A stretch of DNA of 64,000 nucleotides from Cytophagaceae bacterium (GCA_947458545.1 CANGYH010000003.1:1-64000); one strand, 5' to 3'. Counted from the first letter of the stretch, positions 30,899 through 39,970 are shown. Notes: a model not told the origin generated them from the letters alone. Translations and numbers: made by a program.

Positions 30899-32314
30899 TT
30901 ATTCTTTTACAAACTGCCGAGCCACGGCCCCGGCCTGCAGACGGTACACCCCGGGCGGCAGGCCGCTCACGTCTATGGTGCTGCCCGGGCCCAACTGCCC
31001 TGCCAATACCTGTTTGCCCAGCACCGTATATATGGCATAAGCCGCACCTATACCCCTGCCGGCAATGGCCAGTTGGGTGTTTGCCGGGTTGGGAGCCAGT
31101 TGTAACTGCCCTTGGGCAGTGGGCGCCACCCGGGTTGTAGCATAAAAGAAAACCAAGCGATAGTACCCGCCCATGCTGGTCTCTACCACTTGCTCTGCCA
31201 GCCTGTTTTGGCCATCGTATGTGTTGGCAAAGCGTTCAAACCCTGCCATGTACACCTGGCCCGCCAGGTTGTATTGGGCATAGTTCACGTCTAGCCGTTG
31301 GCCTTGGTCGTCGTAGGTAATGCTGGTGGTGTCAGAGGTAATCCAGCGGCCGTTTGCCAGTAGCTGCTGCTGGCTGTTGGCGCGCCGGCCTACCTGGTTG
31401 CCCAGGCAACGCCAGGGTGTAAGGCCGGGCAGCGAGTCGCGCCGAACCTGGCCGCTGCCGCGCAGCAGCATCGGGTCTGGCTCTCGGCCTTGGTCGTGGG
31501 CGCGCTCCACTGCGTCTAAAGGCCGGGGCCGATCATAACCGAAGGCCCATACCAGGCTGTCGGTTGTACTTATAAAAATGTAGGTGCCGTGGTTGGTCTG
31601 GTCTTCGTCCCAGCGTGATTGGCCCGTCAGGCGGCCGGCAGCATCGTAGCGGTGGGCCAGCTTCACCCGCCACACCTGCCCCGATGCGCGAATCGTTTGT
31701 GCCAGCGTATCTACCCAGCCCGTGGGGGTATAGGTAAAGCGCACGGTAGATCCCACATTATTAACGTTGAAGACGGATTGGATTTCCGTTATCCGGCCGG
31801 CACTGTCTTGGGTGTAGAAATACCGGGTAGAGTCTATTTCTGTACCGCCAGAAATCGTTTTCTTTTTGGCAAGCCACCCGTTGGGCCGGTAGGTATATAC
31901 GATCAGGTCGCTCATGGCCGGGTCGTTGATGTTGAGGATGAAGCGTGTGGCAAAGCGCCCATCTGGGTTGTAGGTGTACTCCGTTGCCTCTTGCAGCGTC
32001 CACCGGCCGGGTGTGCCGGTGTAGCGCTCCATGCGGATGGGCCTGTTGGCAAACAGGCTGGCTGCGCTGCTAAGGGGAGGCTCGGGCCGCGCCCTGCCTT
32101 CTTCTGCCCCAGACGGCAAATAGTCGTAAGCACATGGCATGGGCCAGTACGCCTGCGCATACCCCAGCCCGGGCAGCATAAAGGCTTGGGCCAGCAAAAG
32201 CAAGAGGAGACCAAAGCCACAGAGGCTGCCAGATTTCGGTATCTGGCAAGGTGCCAAGTAGAGCCGGTAAAGACAGTTTAGAAGCGCGCTTTCCATACGG
32301 ATTTGGATTTGCAT
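30899..32314 (-). CDS. Secreted protein with T9SS sorting tail
   Basis: About 471 residues. A signal peptide (GLLLLLLAQAFMLPGLGYAQA) is followed by a body with repeated Tyr/Asp phrases such as YTYNPDGRFA, YTYRPNGWL, FTYTPTGW and HRYDAAGRLTG, a degenerate YD/RHS-like repeat pattern. The last 75 residues (LAPNPANTQL through GVYRLQAG) form a type A C-terminal sorting domain for the type IX system, so the protein is exported to the cell surface or medium. ATG 32314 is chosen; 32365 and 32296 are alternatives. The partner or ligand is unknown. Confidence 0.8.
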   Translation of the reverse strand: MQIQIRMESALLNCLYRLYLAPCQIPKSGSLCGFGLLLLLLAQAFMLPGLGYAQAYWPMPCAYDYLPSGAEEGRARPEPPLSSAASLFANRPIRMERYTGTPGRWTLQEATEYTYNPDGRFATRFILNINDPAMSDLIVYTYRPNGWLAKKKTISGGTEIDSTRYFYTQDSAGRITEIQSVFNVNNVGSTVRFTYTPTGWVDTLAQTIRASGQVWRVKLAHRYDAAGRLTGQSRWDEDQTNHGTYIFISTTDSLVWAFGYDRPRPLDAVERAHDQGREPDPMLLRGSGQVRRDSLPGLTPWRCLGNQVGRRANSQQQLLANGRWITSDTTSITYDDQGQRLDVNYAQYNLAGQVYMAGFERFANTYDGQNRLAEQVVETSMGGYYRLVFFYATTRVAPTAQGQLQLAPNPANTQLAIAGRGIGAAYAIYTVLGKQVLAGQLGPGSTIDVSGLPPGVYRLQAGAVARQFVKE

Positions 32315-32441
32315 GGCTAAGATAAGCACAGCAGGTAATTGCCTGTTACTATTGAAAAGTTGCACTTACAGGCAAGCATTGGTTGCATAGAGTCGGCCTG
32401 CGCCAAAAGGGCATGCAACCGAGCCTGGTAAAAAGGGGTAT

Positions 32442-32476
32442 TTTGGTTTTAGAATTGCCTTGTCGTGCTATATTTG
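32442..32476 (+). promoter_or_regulatory. Promoter of tRNA-Ser
   Basis: TTTG (32442-32445), 23 bases, then TATATTTG (32469-32476): the best match in the window to the Bacteroidota promoter TTTG-N19-23-TAnnTTTG. It ends 17 bases before the tRNA. Confidence 0.85.
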
Positions 32477-32493
32477 CACCCGCTCCACGAGCC

Positions 32494-32578
32494 AGAGGGA
32501 TGGCAGAGTGGTCGATTGCGGCGGTCTTGAAAACCGTTGAACCGCGAGGTTCCGGGGGTTCGAATCCCTCTCCCTCTA
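32494..32578 (+). tRNA. tRNA-Ser (TGA)
   Basis: An 85-base class II tRNA. The acceptor AGAGGGA pairs with TCCCTCT; the anticodon arm GCGGT-CTTGAAA-ACCGT gives anticodon TGA; a long variable arm follows as expected for serine; the T arm ends GTTCGAATCCC. No CCA is encoded. The integrase-led island starts directly downstream, so the tRNA 3' end is the probable attachment site. Confidence 0.95.
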
Positions 32579-32602
32579 CTAGGCCCATCTACTGAAGGGT
32601 CA

Positions 32603-32636
32603 AAAAGTGCCTCTACGACATCGTAGAGGCACTTTT
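32603..32636. terminator. 34-bp near-continuous palindrome after tRNA-Ser
   Basis: AAAAGTGCCTCTACGA pairs perfectly with TCGTAGAGGCACTTTT over 16 bp with only CA between. It starts 24 bases after the tRNA and would terminate tRNA transcription, but it also sits where integrase arm or excision sites would be expected. Confidence 0.75.
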
Positions 32637-32818
32637 CAATTAGAGCGAACCCCATCTTTGCCCATCTTTTCCCGGTATTCTGGTGTGCGCAAAGGTGAGC
32701 GCAGGAAAAGTCCAACTTTGCGCTCACCAGAAGGGGTTTAAGTGGCTGACTGCCATTTGGTTACAACCAAGATTTTAGTCTTCATTTGTGCCCATTTCTG
32801 ACACGAAATCTCGCACAT

Positions 32819-34084
32819 ATGATTCCATCCACCAACCTTACTGAGCAGCAACTACAGCGCCAGTCATTCGGCACCACCTTCATTACCCGCGCAAGCAGGG
32901 CTAAGGGTGCCACCGACCACATCATCTTCATGCGCATCACCGTAGACAAGGAGCGCCTTGAGTTCTCTACCAAGTTCGCAGTTGACCCTAAGAACTGGCA
33001 CCCCGGCAAGGGCCGGGTAAAGGGCACCGGCACAAAGGCCAAAGCCATCAATGACTCCCTAGACAACCTGGAGGCCGAGGCCCGCTCAACATTCAATGAG
33101 CTTATGATCCGGGAAAAGGTCGTGCTTGTGGAGAAAGTCCGTGATGTGCTCTTGGGCACAAGCCAGCGCAAGTATGGGCTGATTGACCAGTGTGTTGCGC
33201 ACCTTGCCATGATGCGTGAGCGCCATGGCCGTGGCTACTCGCCTGCCTCTACCGCAGTCTACCAAACTACCTTCAATCACCTTCGCACCTTCGTCAGGCT
33301 GGAGTATGACCGGGATGAGATATTTCTCAAAGAGCTGGATTTCTCCTTTGTCGAGCGCTTCGAGCACTTCCTACTCACCCACGTCAAGGTCTCTATCAAC
33401 TGCATAGCCAAGCATATGCAACGCCTGCGCGTGGTGCTCAACTTGTGCATGAAGCGTGAGATACTGCATCGCGACCCTATGGCCCTCTACAAGATCAAGA
33501 CCGAGCGCGTTGAGATATGCTATCTCACCGAAGACGAATTGGAGCGCGTAATGAAAAAACGATTGCACAGCCAGCGTGTGGCCAGAGTGCGCGACACGTT
33601 CCTCTTTGCCTGCTTCACAGGCTTTAGCTACTCAGATATTCGAGACCTGACCGCCTGCAAAATCCAGAAGGGGCCTGACGGAGAGCCCTGGCTTTTTGCC
33701 ACTCGTCAAAAGACCGGCATCCCCTGCAATGTGCCTCTGCTGCCACCAGCCCTAGCGTTGGCCAAGCGGTATGCCAATGATGAGGTCTGCAAGAAAAAAG
33801 GCCAGGTAGTGCCGGTGCTCTCCAACCAGAAGCTCAACAACTACCTCAAAGAGATTGCCGACCTCTGCGACATCCAGAAGAACATCACCATGCACGTAGG
33901 GCGGCACACTTTCGCCACCACAGTCTGCCTCTCTCAGGGGGTACCCATTGAGACCGTGTCCAAGATGCTGGGTCATACCAACCTTAAGACCACCCAGATA
34001 TACGCCAAGGTGATTGAGGATAAGGTGGCCCGAGACATGCAGGCGGCCCGCAACCGGTTCAAAGGTTTGGCAGGCGAAGCCTGA
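32819..34084 (+). CDS. CTnDOT-family tyrosine integrase
   Basis: A 421-residue site-specific recombinase with an N-terminal arm-binding region, a SAM-like core-binding domain (about 100-200) and a catalytic domain. HVGRHTFATT supplies His-x-x-Arg, LGHTNLKTTQIYAKV supplies the last His and the nucleophilic Tyr. The usual first catalytic Arg is Ser in GFSYSDIRDL, the substitution known from IntDOT. ATG 32819 (MIPSTNLT) is preferred over an in-frame start at 32786. Position beside tRNA-Ser indicates integration into the tRNA 3' end. Confidence 0.93.
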   Translation: MIPSTNLTEQQLQRQSFGTTFITRASRAKGATDHIIFMRITVDKERLEFSTKFAVDPKNWHPGKGRVKGTGTKAKAINDSLDNLEAEARSTFNELMIREKVVLVEKVRDVLLGTSQRKYGLIDQCVAHLAMMRERHGRGYSPASTAVYQTTFNHLRTFVRLEYDRDEIFLKELDFSFVERFEHFLLTHVKVSINCIAKHMQRLRVVLNLCMKREILHRDPMALYKIKTERVEICYLTEDELERVMKKRLHSQRVARVRDTFLFACFTGFSYSDIRDLTACKIQKGPDGEPWLFATRQKTGIPCNVPLLPPALALAKRYANDEVCKKKGQVVPVLSNQKLNNYLKEIADLCDIQKNITMHVGRHTFATTVCLSQGVPIETVSKMLGHTNLKTTQIYAKVIEDKVARDMQAARNRFKGLAGEA

Positions 34085-34106
34085 GCTTTGGTTTGGAGGT
34101 CGGATG

Positions 34107-34147
34107 GCCCGGAAGGTGTAAATAGGCACCTTCTGGGCTGCTTTTTT
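34107..34147 (+). terminator. Terminator after integrase
   Basis: GCCCGGAAGGTG and CACCTTCTGGGC pair with one mismatch around an 8-base loop, followed by CTGCTTTTTTG. Confidence 0.8.
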
Positions 34148-34241
34148 GTTAGACCTATACAGAGGAAACCCACTTGACAAGCTTGTGCCGCCTGTTAAGC
34201 ATTGCCAGGACTGCACAGATTGAGAAGGGGATGCAAACCCC

Positions 34242-35483
34242 ATGAATACTGAGATTGACCAACTTAACAATATCATCAAGCTAAGTTTTGAAGACACCTA
34301 CTTTGTAGAAGCCGAGGGAGAACTTGACGAAGAAGCACGTAGGCTGTACCTGAGCTACCTGAAGATTTTCAAGCAGCTCAGATTTCAAACGAAGCATAGC
34401 CTTGACACTTCGACGCTGACCTTCCGGCAGAAGCAGCGCGTCTCCGCCGTATCGAATCTGCATGGGGCCTTCGTCCGGCTTCTGGGATCGCTTGTTTTGC
34501 GGCGGGCGGAGGTTGCGTTGGAATTACCTGAATTGTTGCTTGAGCCAGATACAACGCCCATCATGGTACTGCTCCAGAAGGCTACGGTAGCTGCCGAGTC
34601 AGTGCTGGAGATGCTGGAGGATGAATACCCGGATGATATTGAGCTGGACAAGGAAATAGCCGAGGCAAGGCATGAGGTTATGATCTCAACCCATGAGCCA
34701 CGGTATGACAGACTATCAAAAGCCTTCAGGCTGCGCGGCCATGTAAGAGCACCCATTCTTGCGATCATAGCCAATCTGGTGCATCCGTTTTTTGACTATC
34801 AGCGCCTGCCCACGCGCAGGCGTTTTGCTGTAATCCGCCATTTTCTGCACAGTCTTGAAACAAGGCAGCAAGTTCGCTTAAGCACGGAAGCTCATGCTAC
34901 AATCCATGCCCGGCAGATCGTCTCTGCTTTGGTTGACGCTAACCACAATGATCCGTTCGTTATTCAAACGCTCCAGGAGCTTTTGAAGCACCACCTGGCC
35001 CGGTTTGACCGCCACCGTGGTGTTCGATATTTGAAGGGAGCGCTTGCACATTTGAAAAGCCTGTCGCCCCCGCGCAGAAATGGTAGCTCGCCTGAGCATC
35101 CCAATCTATGGGAGCAACTGAACCGGATGCTCAAAGGGGAGCTGGAGGGTTTGACGGTTGGACTTGACGGCCCGCAATCAGCGGAGGTGCCCGAAGGACG
35201 AAAAGCCTTGCAGTTGGGTGTTAACGTTGACTCCTTCGCCTTGCTTGCTTCGGCAGCATTGGATGCAAAGGTGATAACGGGCACATCTCAGGCCGAGCTT
35301 GCCCGCAGAATAACCTCGCAGTTTGTCAATCAGAACGGCGATCCGATTGCCGAAAAGAGCCTTATCAAAAGACTCAGCAGCGTGAGTGAAAAGAGCCTGG
35401 AAGAGGCAGAGGCTTCCATCGAGCGAATCGGCCAGAGGCTTGCACGGAAACGACTGTTATTAGACCAGGCGATTAGCCAGTAA
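34242..35483 (+). CDS. Hypothetical island protein, RteC-like C terminus
   Basis: A 413-residue, largely helical and charged protein without catalytic motifs. The last 90 residues (LGVNVDSFALLASAAL, then ARRITSQFVNQNGDPI and SLIKRLSS) have the character of a helical DNA- or protein-binding domain reminiscent of RteC-type regulators of Bacteroidota conjugative elements, but the match is only by general pattern. It lies between the integrase and the HTH/primase genes. Function not assigned. Confidence 0.5.
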   Translation: MNTEIDQLNNIIKLSFEDTYFVEAEGELDEEARRLYLSYLKIFKQLRFQTKHSLDTSTLTFRQKQRVSAVSNLHGAFVRLLGSLVLRRAEVALELPELLLEPDTTPIMVLLQKATVAAESVLEMLEDEYPDDIELDKEIAEARHEVMISTHEPRYDRLSKAFRLRGHVRAPILAIIANLVHPFFDYQRLPTRRRFAVIRHFLHSLETRQQVRLSTEAHATIHARQIVSALVDANHNDPFVIQTLQELLKHHLARFDRHRGVRYLKGALAHLKSLSPPRRNGSSPEHPNLWEQLNRMLKGELEGLTVGLDGPQSAEVPEGRKALQLGVNVDSFALLASAALDAKVITGTSQAELARRITSQFVNQNGDPIAEKSLIKRLSSVSEKSLEEAEASIERIGQRLARKRLLLDQAISQ

Positions 35484-35619
35484 CAGACTGATTGTCAAGA
35501 GTGGAATATGGTGGAATGCCGCCGTATTCCTTTGACTTGGGGTCAGATTTCGCGACTGTTTTGCGCACACTTCAGGCCGGGAACCTCAAAAAACCTCAAG
35601 CCTTAAGTGCAAACAGTCA

Positions 35620-35976
35620 ATGATAGATACCCCTACACTTAACCCCGCACTGTCACTGGCCGAGATTGCCAGGGCTGTAGCCTTGGAGGTCTACAAGAAA
35701 GTAGACTCCCGAATTTCTGAGTTCATGGCTCAGGAGCGCATCCTCTCACCGCTTCTCTCGCCCGATCAGGTGAAGCGCTATCTCAACGTGTCAGATGCGG
35801 TGCTTCAGTACCTGCGCGACTCGCGCCAGCTTGCCTATGTGCGCGTCAAAGGCAAGTATATGTACAAGGCCGAAGATGTGGAGCGCTTTGTTTCCTCCAA
35901 CTACTACCAGGAGAAAAGGGCCCGCGCTTTTGATGAACGCAAAAAGGCTACCGGCCAGAAAGGAGACGCGAAATGA
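35620..35976 (+). CDS. HTH (excisionase/AlpA-like) DNA-binding protein
   Basis: A 118-residue protein with a MerR-like winged HTH in its centre (LLSPDQVKRYLNVSDAVLQY, then KYMYKAEDVERFV), the pattern of Bacteroidota excisionase-type HTH_17 proteins. A helical N terminus precedes and a Lys-rich tail follows. It starts an operon with the next small gene (ATGA overlap) and the primase-helicase. In integrative elements such proteins assist excision or activate replication genes. Confidence 0.75.
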   Translation: MIDTPTLNPALSLAEIARAVALEVYKKVDSRISEFMAQERILSPLLSPDQVKRYLNVSDAVLQYLRDSRQLAYVRVKGKYMYKAEDVERFVSSNYYQEKRARAFDERKKATGQKGDAK

Positions 35977-36203
35977 AGTTGATCGAACGCAAAGCAGAGC
36001 TTGAAAAGCGTACCGCCAAGGCCAAGCGAGACCGTACCATCATGCTCAAGGATGTGGTACAAATTGATGAAACCATCAACCGGGACGAGCGGGAACTGCG
36101 CATATTAACCCTAGCCGAAAAGTCGCTCGGCTACGGGGCAACGATGGAGCAGGTAAAGCGGGTCTTCCCCGACTTCGGCCAAGGTCAGTTCAACAGCTTT
36201 TAG
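35973..36203 (+). CDS. Small charged protein in primase operon
   Basis: A 76-residue, Arg/Lys/Glu-rich protein with predicted helical N-terminal half and a C-terminal LGYGATMEQVKRVFPDFG segment. No recognised family. It overlaps the HTH gene by four bases and ends three bases before the primase-helicase ATG, so it is a coupled member of the replication operon. Confidence 0.65.
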   Translation: MKLIERKAELEKRTAKAKRDRTIMLKDVVQIDETINRDERELRILTLAEKSLGYGATMEQVKRVFPDFGQGQFNSF

Positions 36204-36206
36204 GCA

Positions 36207-38507
36207 ATGGCAAAGGAGACAACCTACGCCGCCATTCGAGCAAGGGAGATTGGCTGGACAAAGGAAATGAACAAGGTGAAGGTGTGGCTGCCTGGGGCAG
36301 CCACACCCGTCCTATGTGAACTGCTAAGCCAAGACTTGGCCCGGCACGATAATCTTGCCATTCTATACCTAAAGTCTGAAAAGCGAGATGGAGCTTATGT
36401 GGCCGAGACCTGCATAGCCACCAAGATCGATGCTTATACTCAAAATGAAGTTGATGTGGAAGTGCCCTTTAAGGTACTGCGCTTGAAGAACCCATCGCCC
36501 TCGCGCCCAAAGTACCAGACCCCTCAAGGGACTACGGCCAGGCCCTTTCTACCGCCTGCTTTGATTGACAAAATCGAGGCAAAAACACGCATCAAAACCC
36601 TGATCTTGACGGAAGGCGCGCTTAAGGCACTCTGCGGCTCGGTGCATGGGCTGGATGTGGTGGGGATGAACGGCATCTGGGGCATGAGGGCAAAGGGGGA
36701 AGAGACGCTGCACCCGACCATAGAGCTGATTCTGGAGCGTTGCCGCCCGGAGCGGCTGGTGTACCTGCACGATGGAGACTGCCGCCAGATCACCGGCGAG
36801 TATGGCAAAGACCTTGCCCAGCGCCCGGAGAGCTTCATGCGGTCGGTCAAGGCCTTTCGTGATGCGACCAAACTTTTACTAAAAAAGGGAGTGAAAGTGC
36901 TTTATGCACATATTAAAGAAGATGGGCCAAAGGGGTTGGACGACCTGCTTTTGGCTAACAGGAAGGATAACGGCTTCCTCAAAGTCATCTTGGCCGAGTT
37001 TGATGGTGCTGCCATTGCATCATATCTGCACATGGTGCCGGTGCATGAAGCCTTCCCACGGATGGCCTCGCTTCGGGAGTATTTTCATCTGGAGTCTGTA
37101 GGCCAGTTCTATGACCGCCACGAGGATATACTGGCCGCCGAGCCCTTCCTGTTTCAGGGAAGTTGGTACCGCTTCAACGAGGACACCGAAGAGCTCGATT
37201 GTCAACTCTCGGCGGCTGCGGCAGGCTATATGCTGGTAGGCAACCGCTACTACGAGCAGATATGGACACTGAACTCGAAGGGCTTTGCCGAGCCTCTGCG
37301 CGAGCCGCGCCACCAGGCCATTATCATCGACGACTTCCGTCGCAAGGGCATCGCAGCCAAGGACGTGGAGCACCACCTGCGCCAAATACCCAAGTTTGCC
37401 ACCTACGCCAACGAGCCGGACTTCACCGCCTACAAGCCCGTGCTGGAAATCAAGGGCACGCAACGGGCGCTGAATCTGGCCTACCCACTAGAGTACGAGC
37501 CCCACGAGGGCGACATCTCCGCCACGATGGCCTTTCTGGAGCACGTTTTTGCCAATGATGGGGACAGCAAACTGGGTGTGGGCCTGGACATGGTGCAGAT
37601 GTACTATACCCGGCCCAAGCAGAAGCAACGTATTCTCTCGCTGGTCTCCAAAGAGAATGAGACAGGCAAGACTACCTTCCTGCTCTGGCTCAGGGAAATC
37701 TTCGGCCAGAACATGAGCATCGTAGGCAACGCTGACTTCAAGAGCCAGTTCAACGGCTATGTGGTAAAGAGCCTGGTAGGCATCGATGAGAGCCGCATTG
37801 ACGACCCAGCCGTGATCGAAGCCATCAAGTCCATGGTTACCTCTCCCTACGCCAGCCTCAACGAAAAGAACGCTCCGGCCCGCCAGGTGGTCAATCATGT
37901 GAAGCTCATCATGACGAGCAACCACGTGCTCGACTTCGCTCATGTGGCAAGAGAGGAGAACAAGTGGTTTGTGATAGACGTGGGTCGCATCCCACGTCGG
38001 GATTCCGGCTTGATGGACAAGTTGAAAGGCGAGATACCGGCCTTCCTGCACTTCCTGCGCCACAGGCAGCTTGTTCACTTTACGGCCGAGTCCCGCTTTG
38101 CCATCTCTGACCGGGATGCGCATACAAAGGCTCTAGCCCGCGTGAAAGAGAACTCCGTGCCGCAACTTGTGGCGCTGGTACAGGATGCCGTCAGGCAGAT
38201 ATTCATCGACTTTCCTGAGCATACTCGGCAGCACTTCCGATGCGATGCCAAACGGCTCTACGAGCTGATCTTCCCGGAGCGCACACCCCGCTACACACCT
38301 CACGATGTGGGCCGGGTGCTCAAGCAGGAGTACGAGCTGGCCCCGTCGGAGAAGACATCGGCCTTTCTTTTCCCGACCATAGATCCGGTGGCCGAAGTGG
38401 CCTCGGAGGAAACCGGCGAGGTGATGCAGGAGGCTTCGACCAAGGTGAGCTGGAAGTGGATGACCGGCAAGGTGTACACCTTCAGGCGGGAGCAGTTCGC
38501 TATTTAG
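36207..38507 (+). CDS. Primase-helicase (Toprim-like plus SF3/DUF5906-like)
   Basis: A 766-residue replication protein. The N-terminal third has a Toprim-like domain (LILTEGALKALCG, then LVYLHDGDC and GPKGLDDLL), as in DUF3854-type primase regions. The second half is a superfamily 3 helicase: Walker A SKENETGKTTFL, the following SLVGIDESRI and VKLIMTSNHV sensor, ending with a winged-helix-like C terminus. This is the replication initiator type of phage satellites and mobilizable islands. It closes the operon and is followed by a terminator. Confidence 0.82.
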   Translation: MAKETTYAAIRAREIGWTKEMNKVKVWLPGAATPVLCELLSQDLARHDNLAILYLKSEKRDGAYVAETCIATKIDAYTQNEVDVEVPFKVLRLKNPSPSRPKYQTPQGTTARPFLPPALIDKIEAKTRIKTLILTEGALKALCGSVHGLDVVGMNGIWGMRAKGEETLHPTIELILERCRPERLVYLHDGDCRQITGEYGKDLAQRPESFMRSVKAFRDATKLLLKKGVKVLYAHIKEDGPKGLDDLLLANRKDNGFLKVILAEFDGAAIASYLHMVPVHEAFPRMASLREYFHLESVGQFYDRHEDILAAEPFLFQGSWYRFNEDTEELDCQLSAAAAGYMLVGNRYYEQIWTLNSKGFAEPLREPRHQAIIIDDFRRKGIAAKDVEHHLRQIPKFATYANEPDFTAYKPVLEIKGTQRALNLAYPLEYEPHEGDISATMAFLEHVFANDGDSKLGVGLDMVQMYYTRPKQKQRILSLVSKENETGKTTFLLWLREIFGQNMSIVGNADFKSQFNGYVVKSLVGIDESRIDDPAVIEAIKSMVTSPYASLNEKNAPARQVVNHVKLIMTSNHVLDFAHVAREENKWFVIDVGRIPRRDSGLMDKLKGEIPAFLHFLRHRQLVHFTAESRFAISDRDAHTKALARVKENSVPQLVALVQDAVRQIFIDFPEHTRQHFRCDAKRLYELIFPERTPRYTPHDVGRVLKQEYELAPSEKTSAFLFPTIDPVAEVASEETGEVMQEASTKVSWKWMTGKVYTFRREQFAI

Positions 38508-38541
38508 AGTAAGGAAAGTAAACGAGCGCCTGACAACATGC

Positions 38542-38576
38542 AAAAAGGGCTTTGGCAATCAGCCAAAGCCCTTTTC
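38542..38576 (+). terminator. Terminator after primase-helicase
   Basis: AAAAGGGCTTTGGC and GCCAAAGCCCTTTT form a 14-bp stem around AATCA. Confidence 0.88.
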
Positions 38577-38644
38577 ATGTATTTACTCTTAAAGTAAATA
38601 AGAAGAAAAAGAGTAAAGGGGGCTTACCTCAGCCCGTGTTTTTT

Positions 38645-38652
38645 TAGCTTTG
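38645..38652 (+). promoter_or_regulatory. -7 box (TAGCTTTG), leaderless start
   Basis: TAGCTTTG ends four bases before ATG 38657, so transcription should begin at or next to the A of the start codon. Confidence 0.6.
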
Positions 38653-38656
38653 CTTT

Positions 38657-39472
38657 ATGCAAACTAGGGCAGAACGCGAGCAGGCCGAGCGGAAGCGCAG
38701 CGATGAGCTGGTGCGGGAGATGAACGAGACCACCCCTTACCTCTACAGCTTTGAGGCCCGCACACCCTTCTACCTCAACGAGCCGCTTGAGGATCGCTAT
38801 CGCAAGGACACAACGGTAGACATATTGGCCACGCCCTTCGGCCTTGCCGAAACTAACCCAGAACTTTTTGCAGACTGGCCCAGATCAACCGTCTACACCG
38901 ACAGCTATGAGCCGCGCAAGGTAGGTGAAATGCGCTTTGCCGAGATAGATTTCTGCCTGGCTGACTTCGCTGGGATAGACAACCACTATGACCTGGTGGC
39001 CGAGCATGACCTCAACTACATGCTCATGCACTATTATATGCAGCGAGACCCCAGGGAGCCGGAGCAAATGACTGTACTGTCGGCCCGTCTGCGGGAGAGC
39101 GAGTTTGAGGACGCTATGGGAGGGGGTGGCTCAGAGCTGTTTTTGGTCGAGATGTGGCTGGAGCCCACTCATCGGGGGCGCGGCATCGGGCGGCAGGCCC
39201 TGGCTTACACGTACCAGCGACTCTTCTCGCACTGTGTGGGCCTGTCAACTCTCATCTATCCTTTGCAGGCTGATGGAGACAATGCAATCATGCGTCTCGA
39301 ACTGCAAGGCATGGAGCCTGATCAAGAAAAAGCTACCGTGCGCCTGACAAAGCACCTAGAGGCTATAGGCTTTACCATCCAGCCCCGCGAGCACGGTACA
39401 TTCATGCGCGTTACTGATTGGCGCAAGTGGGAGGACTTCTATAAGTTTGTTTGCGAGGAGTGGGAGGAATAA
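38657..39472 (+). CDS. GNAT-family acetyltransferase-like protein
   Basis: A 271-residue protein. The GNAT acetyl-CoA-binding motif A is seen in VEMWLEPTHRGRGIGRQALAY. The N-terminal 130 residues, rich in Asp and Tyr, have no recognised domain. It is a monocistronic cargo gene between the replication operon and the metal genes, with what appears to be a leaderless promoter. The substrate is unknown, and an acetyltransferase toxin role is not supported because there is no antitoxin-like neighbour. Confidence 0.65.
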   Translation: MQTRAEREQAERKRSDELVREMNETTPYLYSFEARTPFYLNEPLEDRYRKDTTVDILATPFGLAETNPELFADWPRSTVYTDSYEPRKVGEMRFAEIDFCLADFAGIDNHYDLVAEHDLNYMLMHYYMQRDPREPEQMTVLSARLRESEFEDAMGGGGSELFLVEMWLEPTHRGRGIGRQALAYTYQRLFSHCVGLSTLIYPLQADGDNAIMRLELQGMEPDQEKATVRLTKHLEAIGFTIQPREHGTFMRVTDWRKWEDFYKFVCEEWEE

Positions 39473-39490
39473 AAAAGTCTACCACACCAC

Positions 39491-39523
39491 TTGACAAACC
39501 CTGGGGGAAGTACTATAGGTTTG
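39491..39523 (+). promoter_or_regulatory. Promoter of CsoR-like gene
   Basis: TTG (39491-39493), 22 bases, then TAGGTTTG (39516-39523): a full Bacteroidota promoter whose -7 box ends four bases before ATG 39528, again predicting a leaderless transcript. Confidence 0.7.
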
Positions 39524-39527
39524 CGTC

Positions 39528-39866
39528 ATGCTGACCCCGCAGGAGCGAAGAAAAATCGGAGCAGAGATCAACGCTCTAAAAGGCCAGCTAGATGGCCTGC
39601 AAAAAGCATATGATGACGAGCAGGATTTACGTATGTTGCTTCAGCAGTTCAAAGCTGTTGAAGGCAGAGTAACGCGATCGGTTCATGTAGTGCTTGATGA
39701 GCTTTTCCGCAAATCGCTCGCTGAGAGCCTTGTCAGGGCACAGAACGAATGCCCCGGCGAGTGCGACTATTGCGACCGTATAGAGCAGCTCAAAGGCCTC
39801 TTCAAGGATATGAACCTACATGAAGTAGTAGAGCATCTAAGCCACTTTCCCAAAAATACAACATGA
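39528..39866 (+). CDS. CsoR/FrmR-like (DUF156-type) helical protein
   Basis: A 112-residue all-helical protein. KGQLDGLQKAY and the following LLQQFKAVEGRVTRSVHVVL align in order with EGQ-x-x-G and the second helix of CsoR/FrmR metal and aldehyde sensors. The Cys that starts helix 2 in CsoR is replaced here (sequence DLRMLL), while a different cluster CPGECDYC occurs near residue 76. If it senses metal, the ligands are rearranged. It overlaps an in-frame upstream start of the next, Cys-rich gene. Context is a heavy-metal cluster. Family assignment is by eye. Confidence 0.5.
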   Translation: MLTPQERRKIGAEINALKGQLDGLQKAYDDEQDLRMLLQQFKAVEGRVTRSVHVVLDELFRKSLAESLVRAQNECPGECDYCDRIEQLKGLFKDMNLHEVVEHLSHFPKNTT

Positions 39867-39970
39867 CTTTCATCCTTACTCAGTCATGTTACCAGGCAAC
39901 AGGGCACGACCTGTTCATTTATCGGCCTTCACTTCGTGCGGTGGATGCCATCACCTTAGAAAAAATGCTA

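Noticed and set aside
32603-32636. Duplicate of the tRNA 3' end as attR
   Set aside because: The palindrome is unrelated to the tRNA sequence, and no second copy of the tRNA 3' end was seen before 64000.
38657-39472. GNAT-type toxin of a toxin-antitoxin pair
   Set aside because: No DUF1778- or RHH-type antitoxin gene is adjacent, and the protein is longer than those toxins.
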